Assembly: GCA_013397795.1 (NCBI GenBank)
Contig: VZTJ01000086.1
Coordinates: 503,626 to 567,625 of the forward strand
Reading direction: 5' to 3'
Length of the DNA: 64,000 nucleotides
From: Orthonyx spaldingii
Lineage: Eukaryota > Chordata > Aves > Passeriformes > Orthonychidae
Shown here: positions 36,586 through 48,010 of the stretch, piece after piece
Numbering within the stretch: the stretch's first letter is position 1
Layout: each line of letters opens with the position of its first letter
Program-made: the position numbers and the translations under genes
The notes under the pieces: generated by a model
The model's database searches: none
What the model was told of the DNA's origin: nothing
What the model saw: only the letters and a program-made list of their open reading frames with translations

Positions 36586-39500
36586 CGCCACTACGGTCAT
36601 TACAGCAGTTCCTAGAGACCAAGCAATTGTAGGGCTCATTGGTCAGGCACCACCAGCACACAGCCCTCACTTCGGAGAGTTCCATGGGGTAACTGAGCAG
36701 AACCAGCAGCGGGATGTGGGCAAAGTCACAGCCCCCAGGAGGAGGGAGGGAGGGATCCAGCTCCAAGGCACACACGGAGCAGCAAGGGAGTGGAGGGGGT
36801 GGAGGGGGACATCAGGGGACAGCGAGATGAGGGGAACAGAGAATTGAAGCTGGAGACGCAGATGGATTAAATAGTTAATCTGCATTATAAACACCATAGG
36901 TGAGAGTCTGCTACTGAATCTCTTAATCCAGTTATTACCATTCAACATGGTCCTTTCCTCCCGTTCTGATGTACCACTCATCCTTCAGGTTTGGAAAAAC
37001 AACAGCAGCAACAAAAACAAATAAAAAGAGACACAAAAGAACGTTCTGTGTGTTGGTGCAGTTTGGGATTTCCCTGCTGTAAAAATGGACCCACTTTTGA
37101 AAGGGAGAACATCTTCGGGAAGAACAGGACTGCCTCACCCATGTGCTGATGACGGTTAACATTCCTGAGTAGCTCAGAAGTGACAAGGTTGCTGCTTAGA
37201 GGCAAATTTGGGCTCCTGTGAGTGGCACAGAAGGGAGAAGACACAGCAGGTGTGACCCCATGAGAGTTTATTAGATGGAGATACAGGTGGTTTGAGTGGC
37301 GGTGCTGCCTTTACCCTACAACCCACACAGGGGCCAAAAAACAGGGGACTCAGGCCATGAGGAAATACAAGGGGATGGATGGGAGGATGGAGGACAAACT
37401 TTGACCAGAGGAGAGCAAAGAGGGATTGGATGTGCTCCCAAACAATTTGTGACTCAAAAAGAGGGGGCAAAACCCTGGGCTGTGCATCCCCAGGTGCTGA
37501 TGCCTCTGCCCATCCTTAGGCAGACACGAGTTGTTCCCCGTGTGGGAAGTGGCAGCAGTGCCATAGCAGGTGGTGTCCCACGTGCCGTGTCACAGCGAGG
37601 CAGCAGCGGTACGGTGACGGTGACGGTGCCGTGGCTGTGGCAGAACTGACCCAAGTGTGACCTAGCACATCTGAAAGGCAGGAATGGGAGAACCCAGTGC
37701 CTTCCCCAGGGGCATGTGAAAATCAAATGAAGCCTCTCAGTGCAGGAGAGGGGTTGTTGGCTTGGGAACGTGAATCTATCTGACACTAAAAGCCCTGAGT
37801 CCCTGTTCTGTCCCAAGCTCACGGAGTCATGGGTACCTGTGTGGAAAGTGCTGCCCTTGATTTCCCATCCAAGTGCTTTCTGTCTCAGTTACATGCCACT
37901 GAACATGCTAAGACCCTCATTTCAGAAGAGAGAGAAGCAAGGATGTGCTGATGCTGGAATTTCAACCAGTTCTGGAGCAAAGATTGTCTTCTAGCCCAAA
38001 ACAGAGACAGAGACTTGAGGTCCAAGATGGAGCAGAGCAGATCCAGCCAGTAAGCTGAGTTCAGACATCACATTTCAGGAGCAAGGACTGGATTCAGCTG
38101 CTTTTTCAGGAACCACGTGGGATTTCAGTAGGCAGGTTGATTAAATGAGATGGAACTTTCTCCAGCTGCATGGAATCATTTAAGCTGCCCCAAGAGTGCA
38201 CAGACAAAGAGGTGCAGGTGGCAGGGGTAGTGAACCCTCTGATCCTCAGAGCACTGGAATGGGCTCTGAGGTCTCCTTGCAGCCTTCTCTTCTGCAGGTG
38301 AACACCCCCAGCTCTCCCAGCCTGGCTCCAGAGCAGAGGGGCTCCAACCCTCCAAGCATCTCCATGGCCTCCTGTGCCCTACCCCAGCTGGTCCACATCC
38401 TTCTTGTGCTGAAACTCCACACCTGGATGTAGTCTGAAGACTTCTCTTAGTGCTTCCTCTGGAGGAAAAATGATGTAGAGGAGAATACTGTGCTAAAGCA
38501 GTGTTGATCCATACGTTTATCACCTGATTGGAAAATTACGTTCTCTAAAAAAAAAAAAAAAGAAACAACAAAAAACCCCAACAAAATCAACAAAAAACCA
38601 CACTTATTTGGAGGCATTTTCTCAGTCCTGCAGGGAAGATTTGTGATTTAGCAGCAGGCACAACTTTTTGTTTTACCTCCACTTAGCAGCTGATGTGGCT
38701 TCATGAACCCTGCAGAGATTGCACAGTCCTCCTGGAGGGGCTAGGACCTTCTGCCTCCAGGATGAGTGTTGGAAGCCCAGCCTCAGGAGAGATCTCTGGC
38801 TTCTCTCTGTCAGATTTCTGCCTTTGTGTGTTGGATTGGGAAGGGTGTTTTCCTCCTGAAGGCCAAGGGATGCTACCTGGGTGCAACTTTTTGAGTGACT
38901 GAAACAGAAGTTACCAGAGGTGCAGAACAAAGAGAAGAGAAAGTTGCTCCCAAAAAAGGAGCCCAACCCAGCCTGATTCCTTTAGACAAAAGCACCGGCA
39001 ACCTCAGCCAAACACTGGATGCCGGCGTTGCTGCCCACAGCTCTCAGGCTGCGTCACTGCAGCAGAGCTCCCACGGCCCCGCTCCCGCAGCAGAGCAATC
39101 CATCTGCTCCCTTCGCTGGCCTCGGCACCAGCCAGAGATCCCCAGGCATTCCTGCAACACCTGCAGCCTCAGTGACCACTGCTCTGGGTGGTGGTTCTGT
39201 GGCTGGTGCTGAAGGAAGGGATGCTCCACCTTGTGCTGCACTCGCCTCTCTCCTCCTGCTGCTGTGCAGGGTAAAGGAACCACCCAAACCATGAAAATCG
39301 AGCCCAGCACACATCAGGCTTTGCTAATCAGCTCAATGTATGCAAATTGGTGAGAAAACGGGCTTGGAGAGAGCCCTCCAGCACAGCAGGGGCCTGAAGG
39401 GACAATACTGCCCCAGGGTCCTTTCAAGCCCCAGAGGACTCAATGACTCCAGTTTAGGCTGAAAATGTCACAAGCCTCGGGGGAGGGTCAGGAGCTGGTG

Positions 39501-39604
39501 ACACACAACTTCTGGGACCAGTCCACTGAATGGATGGTGCTCAGGGGAAGAGACCAGGAAGGGGCAATATGGGACTGCACCAATTCTTGCCTCACCACTG
39601 TCTT
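36586..39604. other. Unique sequence, no gene seen
   Basis: An AT-rich patch with TTAAT motifs lies at 36865-36945. A short GGTGACGGTGACGGTG stutter lies near 37615. A-rich low-complexity DNA with CCCCA interruptions spans 38549-38602. An intact POU octamer motif ATGCAAAT lies at 39340-39347. A possible conserved block spans 38450-38540. No coding signal was seen. Confidence 0.4.
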
Positions 39605-39798
39605 AGGTAGAAATTCTTCCCTGTGAGGGTGGGGAGGCCCTGCACAGGTTGCCCAGAGAAGCTGTGGGTGCCCCTGGATCCCTGGAAGTGTCCAAGGGCA
39701 GGTTGGATAGGGCTTGGACCAACCTGGGATAGTGGAAAATGTGGAATGAAATGAACTTTAAGGTCCTTCCAACCCAATCCATTCTGAGGTTCCATGCT
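39605..39798 (+). mobile_element. CR1 LINE, short 3' end
   Basis: About 195 bp of forward CR1 with the AAATTCTTCCCTGTGAGGGT, GGTTGCCCAGAGAAGCTGTG, GGTTGGATAGGGCTTGGACC and AAGGTCCTTCCAACCCAATC blocks, ending near TTCTGAGGTTCCATG. Same subfamily as the copy at 8505. The octamer tail is nearly absent. Confidence 0.92.
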
Positions 39799-41212
39799 CC
39801 TGAGAAAGAAGCAAACATGGACAGCCCATAGCACACATCACTAAAACCCCCAGTTCAGGTCAGGCCCCCGTGAGCTTCACCACAACATTCCTCCAACCAG
39901 AGCTGGATTAGCATGTTTAAACTCTCCTTGCAAATCACTTCTAATCAGCAGCTAATTTTTTTGCAGAGCCCAGGCATGCAGGTTGCTCTGGAGGGCTGGA
40001 TCTGCCTGTGGAAATATGCAGTCACCTGACTGGGGCCTCGTCATCTTCACAGGCTGTTTTGTAAACAGTCATTATAAATAATAAATCAACAGCATGCTAA
40101 TGAAATGAGCTCTTTTTAGGATGCTTTAGAGAAGCCTCTAATTTAATATAGAAGAAACTCTAATCTGCTCTGCCAAGTTACAAAGAGGATTAAACTATCT
40201 TCCAATGATGGTGAAATATTCGGGCTCTGCCTTGCTGGCACAGGAACTGAGGGGGAAGCATTCAGAGGCAAGGAGGAGAGGTCAGTTCCCCAGTCCTGTT
40301 GCATTCGAAGGAGAACTGTTGTACCACGGTGCCTGGAAAACACATTAAAAACACCGATGCCATGTCCATGAAAATCAAACTCCTGCTATCAGATTGGTGG
40401 GCACTGCCTTCACCCTTCAACGAATTTAAATAAATCTTTCTAAGTCAATGCTGCCATGAGTTGGTCATGGCCAAGTGGTGTTTAAATATTTAGGAAGGAA
40501 TTTGTTGCTCCGGTGTGTTTTCATGCAAAGGAAGGACCTGGGATAGCAAGGACCCAAGAGACACTGGGGTCAGGATGGGAGGGACTGGGAACAAGCAAAA
40601 TTAGTTCAATGAATTTGCAATAAAATTTCAGGCAGTGTGTACAAAACAAAGCACGGGTCTGACAGCCTCATCCTGCCTTTACTTTTGAGAGTCTGTCCTG
40701 AGAACCAGAAGCTGGTTGAAATTATAGCAAAGACCCAGACACACAAACACGACCCCACAGGGACAAAACAAGTCATCAGAAGGAGAAATAGAAGAAATGA
40801 GTGAATATGGGAAGCTGGCTGGGAGAAGGTTGCATGAGAGGCTCTGGGGCTTTTCTCAGTGGGGCTCAGTGGCACATGGATTTGAGAGGATGGAGATGGA
40901 CTGTTCTGTACTATTGCACTGGTTCTTATGTGGGGAACCACATGAAATAGCCTTTCTTTAAAAGCCATTCATGCATTGATTAAAATTTCAGCCAGCTCAG
41001 CACCCTCAGCACTTCCCTACAACACTCCAACTCATCGAGGAGCTGCGATCCTGAGTGCCTGAGCCGGGGAGTTGTGAGAAGGGAAAGCCTGAGACACGAG
41101 GGAGGGTTGGGGAGTGAGGAGTAAGTTGTTTCTAGCCTAAGAGGGCACAGGAAGATGTGCACAGCTACCTCTGGGAATGAAGAACAAGAAATGTCCAGCT
41201 GTAGCATAAAAT
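39799..41212. promoter_or_regulatory. Unique sequence; candidate conserved element at 39990-40150
   Basis: The best part is 40010-40150, an AT-rich stretch with TAAT/ATTA and GCTAATGAAATGAG-type motifs. It holds no repeat signature and is preceded by CTTCACAGGCTGTTTTGTAA. The remaining sequence to 41212 is ordinary and without coding signal. Regulatory status is inferred from composition. Confidence 0.22.
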
Positions 41213-41310
41213 CATAGACCCTTCACCAGCTCCATTGCCCTTCTCTGGACTCACGCCAGTACCTCAGTGTCTTTCTTGGGGGCCAGATGAGCTGGATACA
41301 GAGCTTGAAA
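41213..41310 (-). mobile_element. CR1 LINE with internal deletion
   Basis: The plus strand begins with an octamer-like AAAATCATAGA and passes straight into CCCTTCACCAGCTCCATTGC and CCTTCTCTGGACTCACGCC, blocks that lie several hundred bases from the 3' end in an intact CR1. The 3' tail is thus joined to the middle of the element. The right edge fades after about 41310. Confidence 0.65.
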
Positions 41311-42134
41311 TCTGCCAGGACCCCTGCCAACAACGGGAGTTTTAGTCAATGATCAATTCAAAAATGCTCAACAGACACATTAGAGATGATGAGATTCCAC
41401 AGGAGAGCACAGGGTGCAATAGCTGCAGCCCTGACTCCGTGCACAGAAAAGGGAGCTGCAGTTGGATAGGGAGGGGCTGCTCAGCCCAGAGCATCCTGTG
41501 GGTCATGGATGTCCTGTTAATCTTGGTACCCAGCACACCACCTGAATAAAGCAAACAGAAACCAGTCCAGAATGCCTGGACAACCCCAGAGCTGGTGCTG
41601 GACCAGAGCTCCCAAACAGCCATCAGCGCTTCAGCTGCCAACAGTGACCTGTGGTCAGAGCAGGGCTCAAAGGAGCAGCCAGCACTCAATGCCTGATTAT
41701 TTTCTCTCATTTCCTATGCAAGTCTCTCATCATCAAGTCATCCCACAGTGACCCACAGCTGCACTGATACACGATGCTGTGCGTGCACTGGCATCCTGCA
41801 CCAGGGAGTGCAGCTGTTGGATTTTATACTCCAGCCTTCCTAGGTGCTGCATAAAACACGAAATACAGCCAGTCCCTGTCTCAACAGAGCATGCAGCCTT
41901 CTGCAGAGACACCAAAACATGCCTCACCTTCATGCAAGGTTTTAATAGATAGAGTACCCCTTGTCTATTTAATAAGAAACTGTCTCTGCATGGATTCAAT
42001 CAAGTAAATCAGCTATCTGTCTGCCTGGGAGTTTGAAATGGCTCCAGGTCACACTTTATTCCCTTATTTAAATTTTTAAAAAGCAGGTTACTCCAGTGTA
42101 ACAAAGTCTTGCTGTATCATATTTACACAAAGGC
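41311..42134. other. Unique sequence, no gene seen
   Basis: No repeat or coding signal. Minus-strand frames at 41342-41710 and 41733-41999 are chance-length and without domains. A small AT-rich patch lies at 42055-42125. Confidence 0.45.
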
Positions 42135-42655
42135 CATAGTCATAGAACCATAGAATGGTTTGGTTGGGAAAGGACCTTAAAGATCATCCTGCTGCACACC
42201 CTGCCACGGGCAGGGACACCTTCCACTATCCCAGGTTGCTCCAAGCCCCATCCAACCTGGCCTTGGACACTTCCAGGGATGGGGCAGGCACAGCTTCTCT
42301 GGACAACCTGTGCCAGGGCCTCACCATCCTTGCAGGGAAGAATTTCTTCCCAATATCCAACATAAACCCACTCTCTGTCAATATGAAGCCATTCCCCCTT
42401 GTCCTGTCACTTCATCCCTTGCAAACTGTCTCTCTCCAATCTTTCTTGCAGGCTCCCTTTGGGCACTGGAAGCCACAATTAGGTCATGGCAAAACTTCTC
42501 CAGACTGAACAATCCCATCTCTCTCAGCCTTTCCTCCCAGCAGAGCTGCTCCATCCCTCTGATCATCCTGGTGCCTCCTCTGGCCTGGCCTCAGCAGCTT
42601 CACGTCCTTCCCATGCTGGGGCCCCAGAGCTGGATGCTGGCTTCAGTCTGTGCTG
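42135..42655 (-). mobile_element. CR1 LINE, about 520 bp
   Basis: Minus-strand copy that is well preserved. From the 3' end at the left it shows CATAGAACCATAGAATGG, then AAGGACCTTAAAGATCATCC, CAGGGACACCTTCCACTATC, TTCCCAATATCCAACATAAA, CATTCCCCCTTGTCCTGTCA and CCAGACTGAACAATCCCATC. It runs into the CTGGTGCCTCCTCTGG region before homology ends. It is the best-preserved long copy in the window. Confidence 0.95.
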
Positions 42656-45584
42656 GGAATTCTTCTTGATAAAATCGGGCTGGGGTTGGCCATGGAAACA
42701 GCACCCTGACCTGAAGGAGGACTGACGCACCTTGTACCATACCCTGAAGATAATTTGCTTGAAATTCATGGAGAACAAATCAGAGTGCTCTGATGAAGCC
42801 TCAGAGATCTGGCCAAAGTCACATTGCTACAGCCCTTGTCAGCCAGAATCTCTCATCCTGCACTGCACACCTGATGCCCTCTGGGACACAGGGAACAACC
42901 ACAGCAGGCAGGGCTGGAGGAGCCAGGAGTGATGGCCACAAGTCAGCGAGGAGACGTTGGAGCACAGGGATTCTCAAGGGCAGCCAGGGCCACCTGGCGG
43001 AGGTGGCAAAGCTCATGTGCTACAGAGGTGTCTGCTGTGGCCTGGGACCAGAGGCTCCCCAGGCAGGTGAGGTGGGAGTTGTCCTGAGCTGTGCAGTGTG
43101 GCCAGGCAGTTCATGCCCCAAAGGAACTGCCACACACCTTCCCAGCTTCCCTTTGCCTCCTGGCCTCGGGCACAGCCACCAGGCAGCTCAGACCAGTCCT
43201 GGGAGCGGCCGCAGCTCTGGAGTTCTGTGCCCACGGGTGGAAAGTGGTTGATCCACAGCTGGAAGAGGAGCATTCCTGTCCCATGGGAGGCTGAACAGCA
43301 GCCTCCCCAGGCTGGCCACAAACCCCAGCAGGAGGCCACTGTGCTGTGAAGCAGCAGCTCCCATGCCCCCATTCGCACAGGCTGATCTCCGAAGAGTCTC
43401 TTCAAAGCTGACGCAGCCCCTGGGGCTCCCTTGGCTGGCTAACGCTGATGCATGAGTCACTGAAAATTACTTTTTAGTGCTCAAGCCCACGGGCTCGAGG
43501 GCAGGGAAGAGTTATGGTGACCCAACCACCTAAAACCCTGTCCTGGAGCCACTGTTCTGTCTGTGAATGACTGAATGAAGAGCCCTGAGCTTACAATAGG
43601 AGCAAAAACTCAAAAAGAACACTGTCTCTCCAGTTTATTCCATTCTTCCTCCTTTTTTCCAGACCTTTGCTGTCTCCAGCTCAAGCAGCAACGTTGTCAT
43701 GCAACTTTGATATTTGCTGTAAAAATAAACCCCAGCAGCACCAGGCTGGTTGTCCGTGCTGCCCCACTGCCTGTGTGTTCCGGGAGCCTCTCGCAGGAGC
43801 ACTTTAATGGATGCTCCCAGCATCCAACTGTCTGCATGCTCAAAGAAAGGGAAGTTATGGTGTTAGCACTGCCATGACCTTCAGAGAAAGGGACTAATTA
43901 TTCCCAAGCAGGCAGCTTAGTGCTGGGCAGCTGCTAATGAACACTGATAGGGAATGAAACGCATCCAGATGCAAATTGCAGCACTGCCTTAGGAGGTTTA
44001 TGGAGAAGATGATCCTGTGCTGGCTGCAGCTCCGTGGTTTTGCTGTGGATGAACCTTTCCAGATTTCCACCTCAGTGCCCCTTTTCTTCCCCCTTCCCCA
44101 CCTCCTCCCAAGCTGATTACAAACCGAGTGACCGTGGCCATTACAGGGAGCAGAGCTGTGTGCTGGAGGCTCCAGTTTCACTTGCAGGATCCAGGTGTGG
44201 GTCTCCAGGGAGGCCTGGGCAGGGCAGGGGCTGAATCACCACCGGCAGCATCGGCAGCAGCAGCAGCAGCTGCCTTTTGTTTCAGGGTGCATGGGAAGGG
44301 AACTGCAGTCTCTGCAGAGCAGAGCCCAGCAAACTGGCACGCTGCTCCCAAGGAGGACACGACTGCCCAAAGTGCCAGGCTTTTCTGGCTGGCTCACCAG
44401 GAGCCCTTGGAATAGAGGCAGAAGCGCAGCAAAGTAAGGAGGGCATAATTCTTGGAAGAGGTCATGCTATGGGGAGCAGAGAGGTGGGACAGAGCAGCTG
44501 GAAGCAGCCTCTGAGCTGGTCAGGTTGCAAAAGGAGCAGTTGCTGGTTCCCACACAGTCAAACTGCATCCCTAAAAGCCGTGTGAGCTTCGCAGGGAAAG
44601 CTGTGCTGAGGGCTGTGATTGCAATCACCCCTGGCAAGACCCTTCCTAGGCATGGGAGGGGTGATAATGGCTTGTCTGTTGTCAGCATCCTGGAGGAGCC
44701 CGGGCTGCCCTGGCAGGCTGTCATCAGCACACGCTCGGTGCCTGCTGCTTGGCTGCCTGTCCAATTCCACCTTGCACAAGAAAAAGCAAACACAAAGAGG
44801 AGGCTGCAAAAAACTCAAGCGCCCTGAAGACAAGAAGTGTCAAAATCCAGGCTGCCCGCTCAGCCTGGCTTTGGCAGGGCTCGGAATGCCAGCAGGAAAG
44901 GAACAAGTCTCACATTTTACGAGGGGAAACATGCCTTGCTCTGTGTTGGAGAAGTTCAGGCTGTGGAAGGCTGTTTGATGTTTTGCTTCCCCAGCGTCTC
45001 CAGTGGGTGTCCTGCCCTGCTCAGGGCAAGCTCCGAGTGCTGTCATGGAAGTGTTTGTTCCTTCTGAGCTGGGCTGTGGGATGTACAATTCTGATTTCTG
45101 TCTCCTTAAGGAAAAAATATCAGTGTCAGTAGATGTCCAGTGAAGATCTCAGCCTGCACTGTCCCTGCCTGGCAAGGTGGGTTGGTCCCTGGTGCTGCAG
45201 TGAAGCTCCTGCTGAGCACTGACAGCTCTGCTTGGACCACACCTTTGCCTCTGCCCTCCCAGGGGTGCAGGGGGCTGCAGACAGCCCTGCTTCAAGCAGC
45301 CATTCCTGGAGAACTGCTCAGCCTGTCAGAAAAGTGCAACTCTAGCAAGGGCCAAGCTCCAACCAGCCTCATCCCCTGTCATCTTGGACGGACACACCTG
45401 AGTGCAGAGAGCACCAGGATTTTGTCAGAGCTCATTTCAGGGGTCACCCACTTTTCCCATGATCTCACAGCTTGCTGTTCACTCGGGATTTTCCTGTGGG
45501 CAGTGGTGTGATGGGTGGCAGAGGTGCTCCCACACACCTCATGCCATCGCTGCTCTGGGGCCTGAACTCCCCTCTCCCACAGGC
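42656..45584. other. Unique sequence, no gene seen
   Basis: A possible conserved block at 43885-44020 contains TAATTATTCC, GCTAATGAACAC and an intact POU octamer ATGCAAAT at 43969-43976. A CAG/GCA stutter lies at about 44246-44272. Overlapping frames of 60-150 codons occur in all frames of the GC-rich parts, none with a recognisable domain. Confidence 0.4.
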
Positions 45585-45705
45585 ACTCCTCGTCAGACCT
45601 GTGCTCCAGAGCCTTCCCCATCTCCATTCCCTTCCCACTCCAGAACCTCCATGTGTCTTGTAGTGAAAGACCCAGAACTGAACCCAGTACGTGACTCCAG
45701 TTCAT
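45585..45705 (-). mobile_element. CR1 LINE, internal fragment
   Basis: The plus strand reads through ACTCCTCGTCAGACCTGTGC, the CCCCATCTCCATTCCCTTCC region, a CATGTGTCTTGTAGTGAAAG block and CCCAGAACTGAACCCAGTAC. This is the reverse-complement order of the CR1 region just downstream of the reverse transcriptase. Neither element end is present. Confidence 0.7.
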
Positions 45706-47454
45706 CCTGGAACAAAGCTGGTATTTTTAGGCATGAGAAAGGTTATCAGGAATACTACTGATCAAATATCCACAGAAAATAGCAAAGGACATCCACAAGG
45801 ATATCCCTGGCCACACGGAGGAACATGGTTTGGTTAAGCAGGCTGGCAGGTGGGACTGGACACTCAGAACATCCCTCAGGCAGGTTCAGCTCTGAGCTAT
45901 TGGCCTCAGACACAAGGTTAAAGCATCTCAGTGGGATATTCCACTTACAGACATGAGCTGAAAAGGGACCTTGAGCTCAAAGCAGGGCTAATTTAAAGAC
46001 TAAGTCAGGCTGCTTGGAGCCTTATCTTTCTTACAGGTTGTAAATAAACCGGACAATGCCAAAGAGACAAGGTATCTTCTTGTCAAGAGCATTAACTGAG
46101 TCTCAGTGTTTTTCAGGGAGCAAGAGTCTTAAGTTTCTTGGTCATTTTTTTTTATATGAGCTCTAGGTGACCAGTGACAGAAAAATTGGTTGAATAGTAC
46201 CTGGCAGGACTTCTAAGAAATATTCAGTTGCATGCATCTTCTTGAAAAAATGGGACTGCTGGCTCATGAGGTGGTCTTGGATGAGGATTCAGAAGGGATG
46301 GTTTCCCAAATCACAGGGTCAGAGGTGAAGACATCCCATGAACTGTCTGAAAGAGATCAGCAGCACAAAAACGCATCCACCCTGAGGAACCTGGGTATCC
46401 CTGAAGTTACCAGCAGCACCAGAGATACCAAACCCAGTAAAACTGAGCTTGGACAGGCTCCACTGAGATGTTAGGGTGAAGTTTCCCTTGCTGGAGGACA
46501 CAGTTCAGCCCAAATAACTCATGCAATTGGAAAGGATAGTTACCAACAAAGTTGCAAAGATCAGCTCTTTATGAGTCTTGATGCTAGAATTCCTACATAA
46601 CTTCTGGCTGAAAAACTGTAGGAAAAAATGTTCCAGTTTAAATAAAGCCAGGCTGTCTCCAGGACACTTTGTGTCCAGCAGAAATGCATGTTCCTGTCAC
46701 ATCCCTGGCCCTGGGCTCACTGTAAGCTCTACATCTGCAGCCAGCCTGACTTGGGCAAAGTGGATTAAATGAAGAAGACAAGAAGTCTTCTTGTTGACTT
46801 GTGAAGAGGTGGCATCAACCCCCTATCTTTGTTTCTTAATATATTTGCCTGATCATTTAATGGACCACATGCCCCACTCTTAGGGATAATAGATCTAGAT
46901 GTCAAAAATGCTGCTCAACAATGCATCTCCTGTGTGCCTCAAACTCTGCCCTGAAGAAGTTCCATCTCTGTGGAACGGTGGCTGCCTTCACCCTTCACTC
47001 TGACCACAGCCTCTCCCTAGGACTGGTTTTCCAAGAAACAAAGACAACAACCACGGCAAACCTTTCCTGCTCGCAGGGTTGTGGCTCTGGAGCTGGGACA
47101 CTTGTGTGTGACTGGGGGCGGCTGCACAGCTGCAGCACAAGCAAACTGTCCTGAGAGGAGGCAGAGGAGAAGACTGCAGTGATTGCATTGTGATACAGGA
47201 GAAGTGTTAGAGCTAATCCATTGCCATCTGTCTTTATTTTGCTAACCCGTTCAGTTGGACGCCACAGAAGTGCATTCACAGCAGATGAGCTGGGAGAGCC
47301 GTGGCATGGCAGCTCTTGGATTACTGGCATGAAAAGAATCCTTTTGTTCACGAGCCAGGAAGATTAGCTGCTGCCACGTCTGTGTCTGGTTTGTAGGACA
47401 AGAAAGAGAAGATGCAGCTCTCTTGCTGCCTTGGCCACTGCTTTGTGGCATCCC
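45706..47454. other. Unique sequence, no gene; one unassigned 80-codon frame
   Basis: A plus-strand ATG frame at 46232-46474 is fairly acidic and polar, with no hydrophobic segment and no family I recognise. It could be chance or a fragment of an old exon. An AT-rich patch spans 46140-46200. No transposon was recognised. Confidence 0.35.
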
Positions 47455-47600
47455 AGCTCCAGCTCTTTTCTCACCTCCCTCTTGCTTTATCCTTCCTCTG
47501 CTCCTTCCTTCCTGCTCTCTCCTCATCTTGAGCTTTCTCTGCCTTTTCCATCTGCTTCTCTCCTCTCTTGGCATCTTCTCTGCTTCTGCTTGAGTGCACA
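47455..47600. repeat. Long polypyrimidine tract (purine-rich on minus strand)
   Basis: Roughly 145 bp that are mostly C and T with irregular CTCCTTCC, TCTCTCC and CTTCTCT units. The complement is almost all purine. That explains the highly charged K/R/E stretch obtained on the minus strand within 47251-47739, which should not be read as a protein. Confidence 0.75.
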
Positions 47601-47739
47601 CAATATCCCTTCTCCTCTTCCCCGAGTTCAGGCGGGCAACAGAAAAGTTCAGAGCAGCACAAGCTCCTCTCCACCGAGGTGCTTTACCTGCAGCCCCTGC
47701 TGCGAGAAAAATTGGCTCGCACCACCTGATCCCAGGCAA

Positions 47740-48010
47740 TTTTGCTCACAGCGGGCGCTGGGGATAAAGCGCTTCAGCGCAAGGCGGCTGCGTCGTCCTT
47801 AATAGTGGGGCTGCCGGTGCCAGTCGGGCGAGGGGCTGCTCTGGGGGCTGCCCTCGGGACAGTGGGGCCGGGGAGCAGCAGGGCTGGCCCATCCTCATCC
47901 CGTGGCCAGGCTCTGCCGGAGCCCACAGAGCAGCGTGACCCATTTAGCAGCTCCCCGACGACTTGAGGCGTGGCGTGACCCGCGGGCTGAGATCCGCTTC
48001 TCTCAGCAGA
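47740..48010. promoter_or_regulatory. Small CpG-rich block
   Basis: By eye about 20 CpGs in 260 bp, including AAGCGCTTCAGCGCAAGGCG near 47767 and GACCCGCGGGC near 47978. This is denser than the surrounding DNA. It marks the transition from the AT-richer left part to the GC-rich right part. No exon or donor could be assigned. Confidence 0.35.

Noticed and set aside
47251..47739. Highly charged 162-codon minus-strand frame, like a nuclear protein
   Set aside because: The charged stretch is the translation of a polypurine tract; no upstream or downstream exon signal supports it.
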